Origin: Neisseria shayeganii 871
GTDB lineage: Bacteria; Pseudomonadota; Gammaproteobacteria; Burkholderiales; Neisseriaceae
Direction: 5' to 3'
Assembly: GCF_000226875.1 (NCBI RefSeq)
Contig: NZ_JH164926.1
Coordinates: 559,532 to 623,531, forward strand
DNA length: 64,000 nt
The translations under genes were made by a program, and so were the position numbers. The notes under the pieces were generated by a model that had not been told where the DNA came from, made no database searches, and saw only the letters and a list, made by a program, of their open reading frames with translations. Shown piece after piece: positions 1-6,524 of this stretch; position 1 is the first letter of the stretch; each line of letters begins with the position of its first letter.

Positions 1-15
1 TAGGGACCACGCATC

Positions 16-426
16 ATGGGATCACTCAACCTTCAGTCTTTAAGCAATGCCATCACGCGCCTAAACGAAGGCTGGCAGCGCTATCAGCAAGACATCAGCG
101 ATACGCAAATCCGCGATGGCCTGATTCAGCGTTTTGAGTTTACCTACGAAATCAGCCACAAAACTTTGAAACGTTATCTGGAATACACCTCCGCCAACCC
201 GGCCGCATTCGACCAAATGACGTTTCAAAACCTGATCCGCACGGCCAACGAACAAGGCTTGCTGCTGGGCGACTGGGCCGATTGGAAACAGTATCGCGAT
301 ATGCGCAGCCGCACCAGCCACACCTACGACGAAGCCACTGCCTTGGCCGTGGTGCAGGGAATCGAAAAATTTTTGGCCGAAGCCGTCTTTCTGCAAAGCA
401 CCCTGCAAAGCAAGTTGGCGGAGTGA
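16..426 (+). CDS. HEPN-domain protein, HI0074-type (nucleotidyltransferase substrate-binding family)
   Basis: 136 residues, all-helical in appearance, matching the HI0074 family of HEPN proteins that pair with a minimal nucleotidyltransferase. The segment MRSRTSHTYDE near residues 96-106 contains the Arg-x(n)-His pattern of HEPN proteins. The start follows an AGGGA ribosome site. It ends four bases before the nucleotidyltransferase gene, so the two are almost certainly one transcript. In related MNT-HEPN modules the HEPN protein is an RNase-like toxin that its partner neutralises by nucleotidylation; whether that applies here is inference. It lies immediately upstream of pheT, and the upstream context is outside the window. 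Confidence 0.85.
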   Translation: MGSLNLQSLSNAITRLNEGWQRYQQDISDTQIRDGLIQRFEFTYEISHKTLKRYLEYTSANPAAFDQMTFQNLIRTANEQGLLLGDWADWKQYRDMRSRTSHTYDEATALAVVQGIEKFLAEAVFLQSTLQSKLAE

Positions 427-430
427 GCCG

Positions 431-796
431 ATGCATGCAGCCTTAGAAACCTTAACCCTAAGCCCGGAGCAACTGGAGATTATCCGGCAAATCCTGCACC
501 GGCACGTGCCGCAATATGCGGTTTGGGCATTCGGTTCTCGTACCAAAGGCACGGCCAAACCCTATTCCGATTTGGATTTGGCCGTCATCACCACCCGCGA
601 ACCGCTTCCGCTGTCTGTGCATGCCGATCTGACCGATGCCTTCTCAGAATCCGACTTGCCTTGGAAAGTGGATTTGGCAGACTGGCAACTGCTGAGCGAA
701 GCTTTCCGCACCGAAATCGCCAAGCATTATGTGGTGCTGCAAAAGGCTGACAAAACAAACAGGCTACCTGAAAACCCCAGGCCGCCAAAACATTAA
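431..796 (+). CDS. MNT-type minimal nucleotidyltransferase (antitoxin-like partner)
   Basis: 121 residues with the signature GSRTKGTAKPYSDLDLAV (GSx10DxD), the metal-binding site of the polymerase-beta/MNT nucleotidyltransferase fold. It resembles HI0073, the known partner of HI0074. The gene starts four bases after the HEPN gene. A DUS (761-772) lies inside its 3' coding end. The likely role is transferring nucleotides to the HEPN partner as the antitoxin of the pair. This is inferred from family knowledge; the sequence itself shows only the catalytic motif and the gene pairing. Confidence 0.85.
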   Translation: MHAALETLTLSPEQLEIIRQILHRHVPQYAVWAFGSRTKGTAKPYSDLDLAVITTREPLPLSVHADLTDAFSESDLPWKVDLADWQLLSEAFRTEIAKHYVVLQKADKTNRLPENPRPPKH

Positions 797-829
797 CACT
801 ATTGAATTGAATACACTGGAATCTAAACC

Positions 830-3187
830 ATGCAATTCCCCTATTCCTGGCTGAAAACCCTGGCCCGCACCGATCTTGCCCCCGACCAACTGGCCCACTT
901 GCTCACCATGGCCGGTTTGGAAGTAGAAGACACCCAACCCGCCGCGCCGCCGTTTCAAGGCGTGGTGGTGGCCGAAGTGAAATCGGTGGAAAAACACCCC
1001 GATGCCGACCGTCTGAACGTCACCCAAGTGGATGCCGGCACCGGCGATCTGATCCAAATCGTCTGCGGTGCGCCCAATGTGGCGCCCGGCATCAAAGTGC
1101 CTTGCGCCCTGCACGGCGCGGTGCTGCCCGGCGAGTTTCACATCAAGCCCACCAAAATGCGCGGCATGGCTTCCAACGGCATGCTGTGCTCGGCCAAAGA
1201 GCTGGGGCTACCTGAAAAAGCAGACGGCTTGCTGATTCTGGCCGATACCGCGCCGGTGGGCGCCGACATCCGCGCCCATCTGAATCTGGACGACACCGTT
1301 TTCACCCTCAAAATCACGCCCAACCGCGCCGACTGCCTCAGCCTCAAAGGCTTGGCGCGCGAAGTGGCGGCTTTGAGCGGCTGCGAACTGAACCTGCCCG
1401 AGATTCAAACCGTTGCCGCCGAAGCCGCCCGCCGCCAGCCGGTGCGCATCGAGGCGCCGCAAGACTGCGGCCGCTTCCTCAGCCGCGTGATCGAAGGCGT
1501 CAACGCCCAGGCCGAATCGCCCGCCTGGCTGACCGACCGCTTGGAGCGCAGCGGCATCCGCAGCATTTCCGCGCTGGTGGACATCGGCAATTATGTGATG
1601 CTGGAGCTGGGCCAGCCGATGCACGTTTTCGATGCCGACCGGCTTTCAGGTAGCCTGATTGTGCGCCGCGCCGTTGCAGGCGAAACCCTGGCCTGCCTCA
1701 ACGAAAAAACCGTTACTTTATCCGACAACACCTTAGTGGTTGCCGACGAGCGGCAAGCCTTGAGCATGGCCGGCCTGATGGGCGGCGAGGGCAGCGCGGT
1801 GAGCGGCGACACGCAAAACATCGTGTTGGAATCCGCCTGGTTTGCACCCGACATCATCGCCGGCAAATCGCGCCAATACGGCTTCGGCTCCGATTCTTCC
1901 TTCCGCTTCGAACGCGGCGTGGACTTCACTTTGCAGCGCGACGCCATCGAACGCGCCACCGCCTTGGTGCTGGCCGTTTGCGGCGGCCGCGCCGGCAAAG
2001 TGGAAGAGGCCGTCGGCGAGTTGCCGGAAAACCGCCAAGTCCTCCTCCGCCCCGAACGCGTGAAGCGCCTGCTCGGCGTGGACATTCCTTTAGAAAGAAT
2101 CTCCGCCATCTTGCAAGACTTGGGTTTGCAGCCCCAAGCCGTGGCCGAAGGCTTTCAAGTCCAAGTGCCGCCCTTCCGCTTCGACCTCGCCATCGAAGCC
2201 GACCTGATTGAAGAAGTCGCCCGCGTGTACGGCTACGAAAACATTCCCGACGACTACACCGGCGGCAAACTGGCCATGCTGAGGCTACCTGAAAACCGCC
2301 ACCCGCGCTTCGACATCTACAGCAAAATGGCCGAACGCGGCTTTCAGGAAGTGGTCAGCTACGCCTTTGTGGATGAACAATGGGAGCAGGATTTCGCCAG
2401 CAACGGCCAGCCCGTGCGCTTGCAAAACCCGCTGGCGGCGCAGTTCTCCGTGATGCGCTCCACCCTAATCGGCAGCTTGGTGGAAATCCTGCAAAACAAC
2501 CTCAACCGCAAGCAAAGCCGCGTGCGCCTGTTTGAAATCGCCCGCGTCTTTAACCGCAGCACCGACGGCAACTTCCTGCAAAACGAACACATCGGTGCCT
2601 TGGTGTACGGCAACGCCCTGCCCGAACAATGGGGCGAGAAAAGCCGCGCGGTGGATTTCTACGACCTCAAAGCCGATGTGGAAAGCCTGCTGGCCGGCAA
2701 AAACGCCGTCTTCACTCCCGCCGCCCATCCGGCCCTGCACCCAGGCCGCAGCGCCGTGATCAGCCTGAACGGCGAAGCTGTCGGCTTTATCGGCGAACTG
2801 CATCCGAAGTGGCTGCAAAAATACGATCTGCCGCAGGCGCCGCTGCTGTTTGAATTGGACATGGCCGCCGTTTGTGAGCGTGAAAAAGTCCGCTACCGCA
2901 GTGTGTCGAAATTCCAGCCCGCCCGCCGCGACTTGGCTTTTGTGCTGCCGGAAAGCGTTTCCTATGCCGAGCTCGAAGCCGCCCTGTGCCAAGTTGACAG
3001 CCCGCTGATTCAAGCCATCGAATTGTTCGACCTCTACCGCGGCACCGGTCTGCCCGAAGGCATGAAGAGCATGGCGATTAAAGTCATCCTGCAGGATCAA
3101 GACGGCACCCTCACCGACGACAAAATCGATCCGCTAACCGCCCAACTGCTGGAAGCCGCCGCCCGAGTCGGTGCCAAACTGCGCTGA
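830..3187 (+). CDS. pheT: Phenylalanyl-tRNA synthetase beta subunit
   Basis: 785 residues, the full length of bacterial PheT. The N-terminal EMAP/OB tRNA-binding domain (about residues 40-150, with VKSVEKHPDADRLNVTQVDAG) is followed by the B3/B4 and B5 domains, the catalytic-like core and a C-terminal ferredoxin-fold anticodon-binding domain (about 690-785, SKFQPARRDLAFVLPES). It forms the alpha2beta2 enzyme that charges tRNA-Phe. In Neisseria the order pheS-pheT-ihfA is common, so pheS would be expected nearby, but here the gene upstream is the MNT gene. Two DUS lie inside the coding sequence (1645-1656 reverse, 2282-2293 forward). Confidence 0.97.
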   Translation: MQFPYSWLKTLARTDLAPDQLAHLLTMAGLEVEDTQPAAPPFQGVVVAEVKSVEKHPDADRLNVTQVDAGTGDLIQIVCGAPNVAPGIKVPCALHGAVLPGEFHIKPTKMRGMASNGMLCSAKELGLPEKADGLLILADTAPVGADIRAHLNLDDTVFTLKITPNRADCLSLKGLAREVAALSGCELNLPEIQTVAAEAARRQPVRIEAPQDCGRFLSRVIEGVNAQAESPAWLTDRLERSGIRSISALVDIGNYVMLELGQPMHVFDADRLSGSLIVRRAVAGETLACLNEKTVTLSDNTLVVADERQALSMAGLMGGEGSAVSGDTQNIVLESAWFAPDIIAGKSRQYGFGSDSSFRFERGVDFTLQRDAIERATALVLAVCGGRAGKVEEAVGELPENRQVLLRPERVKRLLGVDIPLERISAILQDLGLQPQAVAEGFQVQVPPFRFDLAIEADLIEEVARVYGYENIPDDYTGGKLAMLRLPENRHPRFDIYSKMAERGFQEVVSYAFVDEQWEQDFASNGQPVRLQNPLAAQFSVMRSTLIGSLVEILQNNLNRKQSRVRLFEIARVFNRSTDGNFLQNEHIGALVYGNALPEQWGEKSRAVDFYDLKADVESLLAGKNAVFTPAAHPALHPGRSAVISLNGEAVGFIGELHPKWLQKYDLPQAPLLFELDMAAVCEREKVRYRSVSKFQPARRDLAFVLPESVSYAELEAALCQVDSPLIQAIELFDLYRGTGLPEGMKSMAIKVILQDQDGTLTDDKIDPLTAQLLEAAARVGAKLR

Positions 3188-3207
3188 ATCACGCTTACGT
3201 CCGCTTT

Positions 3208-3244
3208 TCAGGTAGCGTGTCTGGCCTTAGGCAGGCTACCTGAA
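3208..3244 (+). terminator. Inverted DUS pair after pheT, probable terminator
   Basis: A reverse DUS with one mismatch (TTCAGGTAGCGT, 3208-3219) faces a perfect forward DUS (AGGCTACCTGAA, 3233-3244). They can form a stem of about ten base pairs. Inverted DUS pairs after genes act as intrinsic terminators in Neisseriaceae. Confidence 0.6.
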
Positions 3245-3332
3245 CACCCTACAGAGAAAACCAACACTATTCACTTGATTTTGAAATAACAATTAGCGAT
3301 AATCCGCGCCTTAGAAAATACAAGGAATGATC

Positions 3333-3635
3333 ATGACCCTGACCAAAGCAGAATTAGCCGATATTTTGGTGGACAAAGTGGCCAATGTGGGCAAAAACGA
3401 TGCCAAAGAAATCGTCGAGCTCTTTTTTGAAGAAATCCGCGCCACCTTGGAAAGCGGCGAAGAAATCAAAATTTCCGGCTTCGGCAACTTCCAGCTGCGC
3501 GACAAACCGCAACGTCCGGGCCGCAACCCCAAAACCGGCGAAGAAGTGCCGATTACCGCCCGCCGCGTAGTAACCTTCCACGCCAGCCAAAAGCTCAAAG
3601 GCATGGTGGAGCACTACTATGACAAACAACGCTAA
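3333..3635 (+). CDS. ihfA: Integration host factor alpha subunit
   Basis: 100 residues of the HU/IHF family, with the conserved beta-arm region GFGNFQLRDKPQRPGRNPKTGEE. IHF-alpha forms a heterodimer that bends DNA by about 160 degrees at specific sites. ATG codons lie at 3327 and 3333; the AAGGA site ends at 3326, so 3333 is the better-spaced start. The next gene overlaps its 3' end by 17 bp. Its position 350 bp from a phage attachment site is notable, because many tyrosine-recombinase phages need IHF for integration and excision. Confidence 0.95.
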   Translation: MTLTKAELADILVDKVANVGKNDAKEIVELFFEEIRATLESGEEIKISGFGNFQLRDKPQRPGRNPKTGEEVPITARRVVTFHASQKLKGMVEHYYDKQR

Positions 3636-3942
3636 TCTGCCGCCGATCCCTGCGCAACGCTACTTCAGCTTGGACGAATTGTGCCGCCTGGCCGACATCT
3701 GCCCCGAGCAGTTCCGCCAATGGCAGCAGGACAACGGCACCGTTTTGGGCTACGGCGGGGAAACCTACACCCGCCGCGACGTCATCAAAGCCCGCCAATT
3801 CAGCGGCAGTTTCCCCGCCTACGTGGACCGCTTCAACCTAAACGGCTTGGACCAGCAAGGGCAGCCGGCCGCCGACGCAGAAGAAATACGCTTCGGCCTG
3901 CAGGAAGTGTTAAGAAAAATCGAAACAACGCTTGCCAAATAA
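3619..3942 (+). CDS. MerR-like HTH protein cotranscribed with ihfA
   Basis: 107 residues. The N-terminal half (YFSLDELCRLADICPEQFRQW, then a YTRRDVIKARQF segment) resembles the winged-helix DNA-binding domain of MerR regulators. No long effector-binding coiled coil is present. It overlaps ihfA by 17 bp, so it is translationally linked to it, an arrangement also seen in other Neisseriaceae. The regulatory target is unknown. Confidence 0.75.
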   Translation: MTNNANLPPIPAQRYFSLDELCRLADICPEQFRQWQQDNGTVLGYGGETYTRRDVIKARQFSGSFPAYVDRFNLNGLDQQGQPAADAEEIRFGLQEVLRKIETTLAK

Positions 3943-3977
3943 ACTAAGTGCCACTATAATACCCGCTTTCCTTGAGT

Positions 3978-4054
3978 CGGAGTGTGGCGCAGTCTGGTAG
4001 CGCACTTGCATGGGGTGCAAGGGGTCGAAGGTTCGAATCCTTTCACTCCGACCA
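3978..4054 (+). tRNA. tRNA-Pro (anticodon GGG)
   Basis: A 77-nt cloverleaf: acceptor stem CGGAGTG pairs with CACTCCG, a D-arm follows, the anticodon stem CTTGC/GCAAG encloses loop ATGGGGT (anticodon GGG), the T-arm contains GGTTCGAATCC, and the encoded end is ACCA. Its 3' part is the left attachment site of the prophage. The copy stays intact because the phage core restores the 3' half. Confidence 0.97.
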
Positions 4055-4059
4055 AAAAA
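4000..4059 (+). repeat. attL: prophage attachment core in the tRNA-Pro 3' half
   Basis: Sixty bases (4000-4059) are identical to 51535-51594. The core runs from the end of the D-arm through the ACCA end plus a short A-run. The flanking bases differ on both sides (A versus G upstream, G versus T downstream). The integrase gene ends 37 bp further on, the usual arrangement for tRNA-targeting tyrosine-recombinase prophages. Confidence 0.93.
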
Positions 4060-4065
4060 GACCTA

Positions 4066-4097
4066 AAAATCAGCTATTCACGGTAGCTGATTTTTTT
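4066..4097 (+). terminator. Intrinsic terminator after tRNA-Pro / integrase
   Basis: An eleven-base-pair stem (AAAATCAGCTA pairing with TAGCTGATTTT, 7-nt loop) is followed by a T-run. It lies between the tRNA and the stop codon of the convergent integrase gene and probably serves both directions. Confidence 0.8.
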
Positions 4098-5133
4098 ATT
4101 GCTTTTTGGTTGGTGCCATACTGGTGTCAAAGGCGGACGCATTTTCCGCATACTGACGCAAATGGTTTGTGTTCAGATGCGCGTATTTCTGCACCATATC
4201 CATACTGCTCCAGCTGCCCAATTCCTTCAGCTGATAGATCGGCGTGCCGGATATGACGTGGTTTGTCGCCCAGGTGTGACGGCAGTCGTGGAATCTGAAA
4301 TCTTCCAGCCCTGCCCTCTTCCGCGCTGCCATCCATGCCCTCTGATTGGCTCGCTTGATTGGCTTGCCACGGAACGTGAACACAAATTCGCGGTGTTTAT
4401 CAATCTGCGACAGCAAGGCAGACATGGCCTCTTGGTTCAATGGCACGCCAATCGGTTTACCGGATTTGGTGTTGTCTGCATGTATCCATGCTGTTCTTCT
4501 GGCTAAATCAATTTGACGCCATTGCAGCTGGGTGACGTTGCTCATCCGCAAGCCTGTTGCCAATGCAAATCGGACAATGGGTATCAAATGGTCCGGCAAT
4601 TCTTCGAACAGCCTTTCTTTCTCTTCTGCCGTCAGCCAACGCTCACGCCGTTTCGGCTCTTCCAGCATGTTGAATTTCGGCACCTTGTCCAACCAACCCC
4701 AATCGCAGGCCGCCCGTAGCACGATGCGGATTTGCTGAAGGTAGGCATTTACGGTGCGCGGCTTCACGCCTTCTGCCATTTTGGCGTCTCGGACATTCCG
4801 CAAAACCACGCGGTCGATTTCGGATATATTCAGGCGCCCAAGATGGTTATCCAGCCAGCGCAAAAAAAGCAGCGTGTTGTAGTCCTGCTGCTTTTTCGGG
4901 TTTTCTTTCAGCCATTCAACTACGGTTTCGGCCCATGAATATTCCTGGCGGACGCCGAGTCGCTGAATCTCAAACAGCTTGTTGTAATGCTTGGCTGCTA
5001 GTTCTTTTGCTTGTTGCTCGTCTTCAGTTTGAGCATACTGGCGTATTCTTTTTCCGTCTGGTGCGGTAAACGAGTAGTACCACCCGCGCCGACCTTCACG
5101 CCGGTAAACTCTGATGATTTTTTGACTGGACAT
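4096..5133 (-). CDS. int: Phage tyrosine recombinase (integrase)
   Basis: 345 residues. An N-terminal arm-binding region is followed by a SAM-like core-binding domain (about 65-165) and the catalytic domain (about 170-330). Catalytic residues are visible: Arg in GLRMSN, His-x-x-Arg in HDCRHTWATNH, His/Trp in LGSWSS, and Tyr in MVQKYAHL. It catalyses site-specific recombination between phage and tRNA-Pro attachment sites. An AGGAGACA site precedes the start. Its 5' end overlaps the HTH gene by 136 bp in another frame, so the pair is probably translated from one message. Confidence 0.95.
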   Translation of the reverse strand: MSSQKIIRVYRREGRRGWYYSFTAPDGKRIRQYAQTEDEQQAKELAAKHYNKLFEIQRLGVRQEYSWAETVVEWLKENPKKQQDYNTLLFLRWLDNHLGRLNISEIDRVVLRNVRDAKMAEGVKPRTVNAYLQQIRIVLRAACDWGWLDKVPKFNMLEEPKRRERWLTAEEKERLFEELPDHLIPIVRFALATGLRMSNVTQLQWRQIDLARRTAWIHADNTKSGKPIGVPLNQEAMSALLSQIDKHREFVFTFRGKPIKRANQRAWMAARKRAGLEDFRFHDCRHTWATNHVISGTPIYQLKELGSWSSMDMVQKYAHLNTNHLRQYAENASAFDTSMAPTKKQ

Positions 5134-5327
5134 GATTGTCTCCTTTCATGTGCAGCCTCTTGCCGGGCTGCATTGTTGCCTGATCTGATGTGTTCGTCCA
5201 GTTCGTCTTCAAAAAAGTACCACTGGCCATGTTTTTTGTGGGCTGGAATTTGCCCTGTCCGTGCTTTCAAACGCACGGTTTCTTCATGTAGGGATAGCCA
5301 CTTTGCTGCCCCTGATACTGTCAGCAT
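4998..5327 (-). CDS. HTH protein, probable excisionase/directionality factor
   Basis: 109 residues. The first 50 (MLTVSGAAKWLSLHEETVRL, then KKHGQWYFFEDELDEHI) form a MerR/excisionase-type winged helix (HTH_17). The remaining 60 residues are basic and low-complexity and have no recognised domain. The ATG at 5327 has a GGAGAAGAAA ribosome site and lies just downstream of a hairpin (5346-5367). The overlap with int and the position next to the attachment site make a Xis function likely. This is inferred from context plus the HTH fold. Confidence 0.7.
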   Translation of the reverse strand: MLTVSGAAKWLSLHEETVRLKARTGQIPAHKKHGQWYFFEDELDEHIRSGNNAARQEAAHERRQSCPVKKSSEFTGVKVGAGGTTRLPHQTEKEYASMLKLKTSNKQKN

Positions 5328-5345
5328 TTTCTTCTCCAAAACAAA

Positions 5346-5367
5346 ACCCGCCCTGATTTGGGCGGGT
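5346..5367 (-). terminator. GC-rich hairpin with T-run ahead of the HTH gene
   Basis: An 8-bp stem ACCCGCCC/GGGCGGGT with a 6-nt loop is followed on the minus strand by a T-rich run and then the Shine-Dalgarno site of the HTH gene. It is one of about fifteen such hairpin-RBS arrangements in the prophage. Confidence 0.65.
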
Positions 5368-5385
5368 GGTTGAACTTGCTTGCGG

Positions 5386-5676
5386 TTATTCCGCAGGTTC
5401 ATAAGTAGCCTCGAAAATATCAGGCTTGCATGGGTAAAACTCACCCTGCACACCACGGATAATCCAATCGCCTTTACTGGCGAGCATATTACCTTCCAGA
5501 GTGGGGATAAGCAGGCCGCCACATTCAGCACATTCGGCCATTATTTTTGCGCGGGCGACCCCAAAGATAGACGACAAGTCCACATCATGTATCCACTCAT
5601 ACAAAGCGATGGTATTACGCTCTTCGCCGGTGTATTGTTTGGCCTCAATGGTCACGGGTTTCTTGCGGAATTTCAT
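5386..5676 (-). CDS. Small conserved phage protein (MKFRKKPVTIEA family)
   Basis: 96 residues. The opening MKFRKKPVTIEAKQYTG and the later GDWIIRGVQGEFYPCKPDIFEATYE are hallmarks of a widespread small phage protein of unknown function (PGDYG-like). Two cysteines (about residues 49 and 52, ECAECGG) could bind metal. Its ATG overlaps the stop of the preceding gene (ATGA). It is part of the leftward early operon. Confidence 0.75.
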   Translation of the reverse strand: MKFRKKPVTIEAKQYTGEERNTIALYEWIHDVDLSSIFGVARAKIMAECAECGGLLIPTLEGNMLASKGDWIIRGVQGEFYPCKPDIFEATYEPAE

Positions 5677-5909
5677 TTTTCATCTCCGTTAAAAATAGCT
5701 TCTTTACGTTCCTTAAAGATAGTTTCTGATTCGATAAATGCTTGAGCCATATCAAAAGCGTCTAAAGCAAGCTCGATTCTCCAATCAGGCGAAACAGTGC
5801 CTCCATCCTTGCGGATATAGCCATCCCAATATTCCTGATAAATGATGGGAAGAAGCGTTAAAGCTACTTTGCGTCTTAACTCGTCGTTAGTGTAATTCTC
5901 ACGCATCAT
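5673..5909 (-). CDS. Hypothetical early phage protein
   Basis: 78 residues from the ATG at 5909 (a second ATG follows at 5906). An AAAGGAATTTA site precedes it, so a longer upstream start is unlikely. The protein is acidic and helical, with a central EYWDGYIRKDGGTVSPDWRIELALDAFDMAQAF segment spread over two predicted helices. I do not recognise the family. The start overlaps the stop of the upstream interrupted gene, and the stop overlaps the next ATG, indicating tight translational coupling. Confidence 0.6.
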   Translation of the reverse strand: MMRENYTNDELRRKVALTLLPIIYQEYWDGYIRKDGGTVSPDWRIELALDAFDMAQAFIESETIFKERKEAIFNGDEK

Positions 5910-6244
5910 TAAATTCCTTTCGGCAGTGTCGGCAGCGGCTGCCAGTGAGTGACGTCCCATATTTCATATTTGTTTTCATCGAAAAACATTTCGCTGTCTT
6001 CGCAGTAGTAGCCAATGGACGGCAATAATTGTCCGCAGTCCCTATACAAAACTATTGCCGCTGAGCCTTCTGCTGGCAGCATGTCTTCCGCGCGTATCCA
6101 TACGGACTGTTCGGCGCGGGCAAGTCAGCCCTGCTCTGCACTATTGCCTTCGATTTCTTCAATCATCTCTGGATTTTCACGAATGGTCCGCTTGTGCCAT
6201 TCGTTGAATGCTTGGCGTTCTTTCTCAATTTGTTCCGGTGTCAT
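5909..6244 (-). pseudogene. DUF551-type phage gene interrupted by an in-frame TGA
   Basis: Reading from the ATG at 6244 gives 39 residues (start MTPEQIEKERQAFNEWHKR) and then TGA (complement of 6125-6127). The same frame continues for 71 more codons to the stop at 5909-5911. That part contains WIRAEDMLPAEGSAAIVLY and DVTHWQPLPTLP, the typical DUF551 pattern of W-I...LP and THWxPLP. A single change from TGG to TGA would explain the interruption. There is no good internal ribosome site before the second half, so a nonsense mutation is the simplest reading; readthrough cannot be excluded. Confidence 0.6.
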
Positions 6245-6402
6245 TTCCGTTTCCTCCGTTGGTGTTTTGGTCGCTGAAACTTCTGCACGGGTTTCAGCTT
6301 TACTGGATGCTCTGCCTGTTTTCGGGGCTTTCTTTCCGGTTCGGGCTGCTTTTCTTTCATCAGGCCAAGGCTGATTGCCAAGGCAACAAACACGTTTTTC
6401 AT
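6241..6402 (-). CDS. Small basic protein, 53 residues
   Basis: It starts with a short hydrophobic stretch (VFVALAISLGLM) and continues with a very Lys/Arg/Pro-rich tail ending RRKRK. It overlaps both neighbours by ATGA junctions, which supports real translation. It may be membrane-associated or nucleic-acid binding. No family is recognised. Confidence 0.45.
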   Translation of the reverse strand: MKNVFVALAISLGLMKEKQPEPERKPRKQAEHPVKLKPVQKFQRPKHQRRKRK

Positions 6403-6485
6403 TTACTCACCTCATCAAAAACTGTCGAAATCAGTAAGCCAAGTACGATGCCCACTACAACACATACGGCGTTTTCTGGTGCCAT
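6399..6485 (-). CDS. 28-residue single-span membrane peptide
   Basis: The sequence is almost entirely one hydrophobic helix (AVCVVVGIVLGLLISTVF), followed by an acidic tail. The start has a TTTGGAG site and sits just after a hairpin (6504-6520). Its stop overlaps the next start (ATGA). Small membrane peptides like this are common in phage early operons; its function is unknown. Confidence 0.45.
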   Translation of the reverse strand: MAPENAVCVVVGIVLGLLISTVFDEVSK

Positions 6486-6524
6486 TTTTTACTCCAAATA
6501 AAAACCGCCCGAAGGCGGGTGGGT

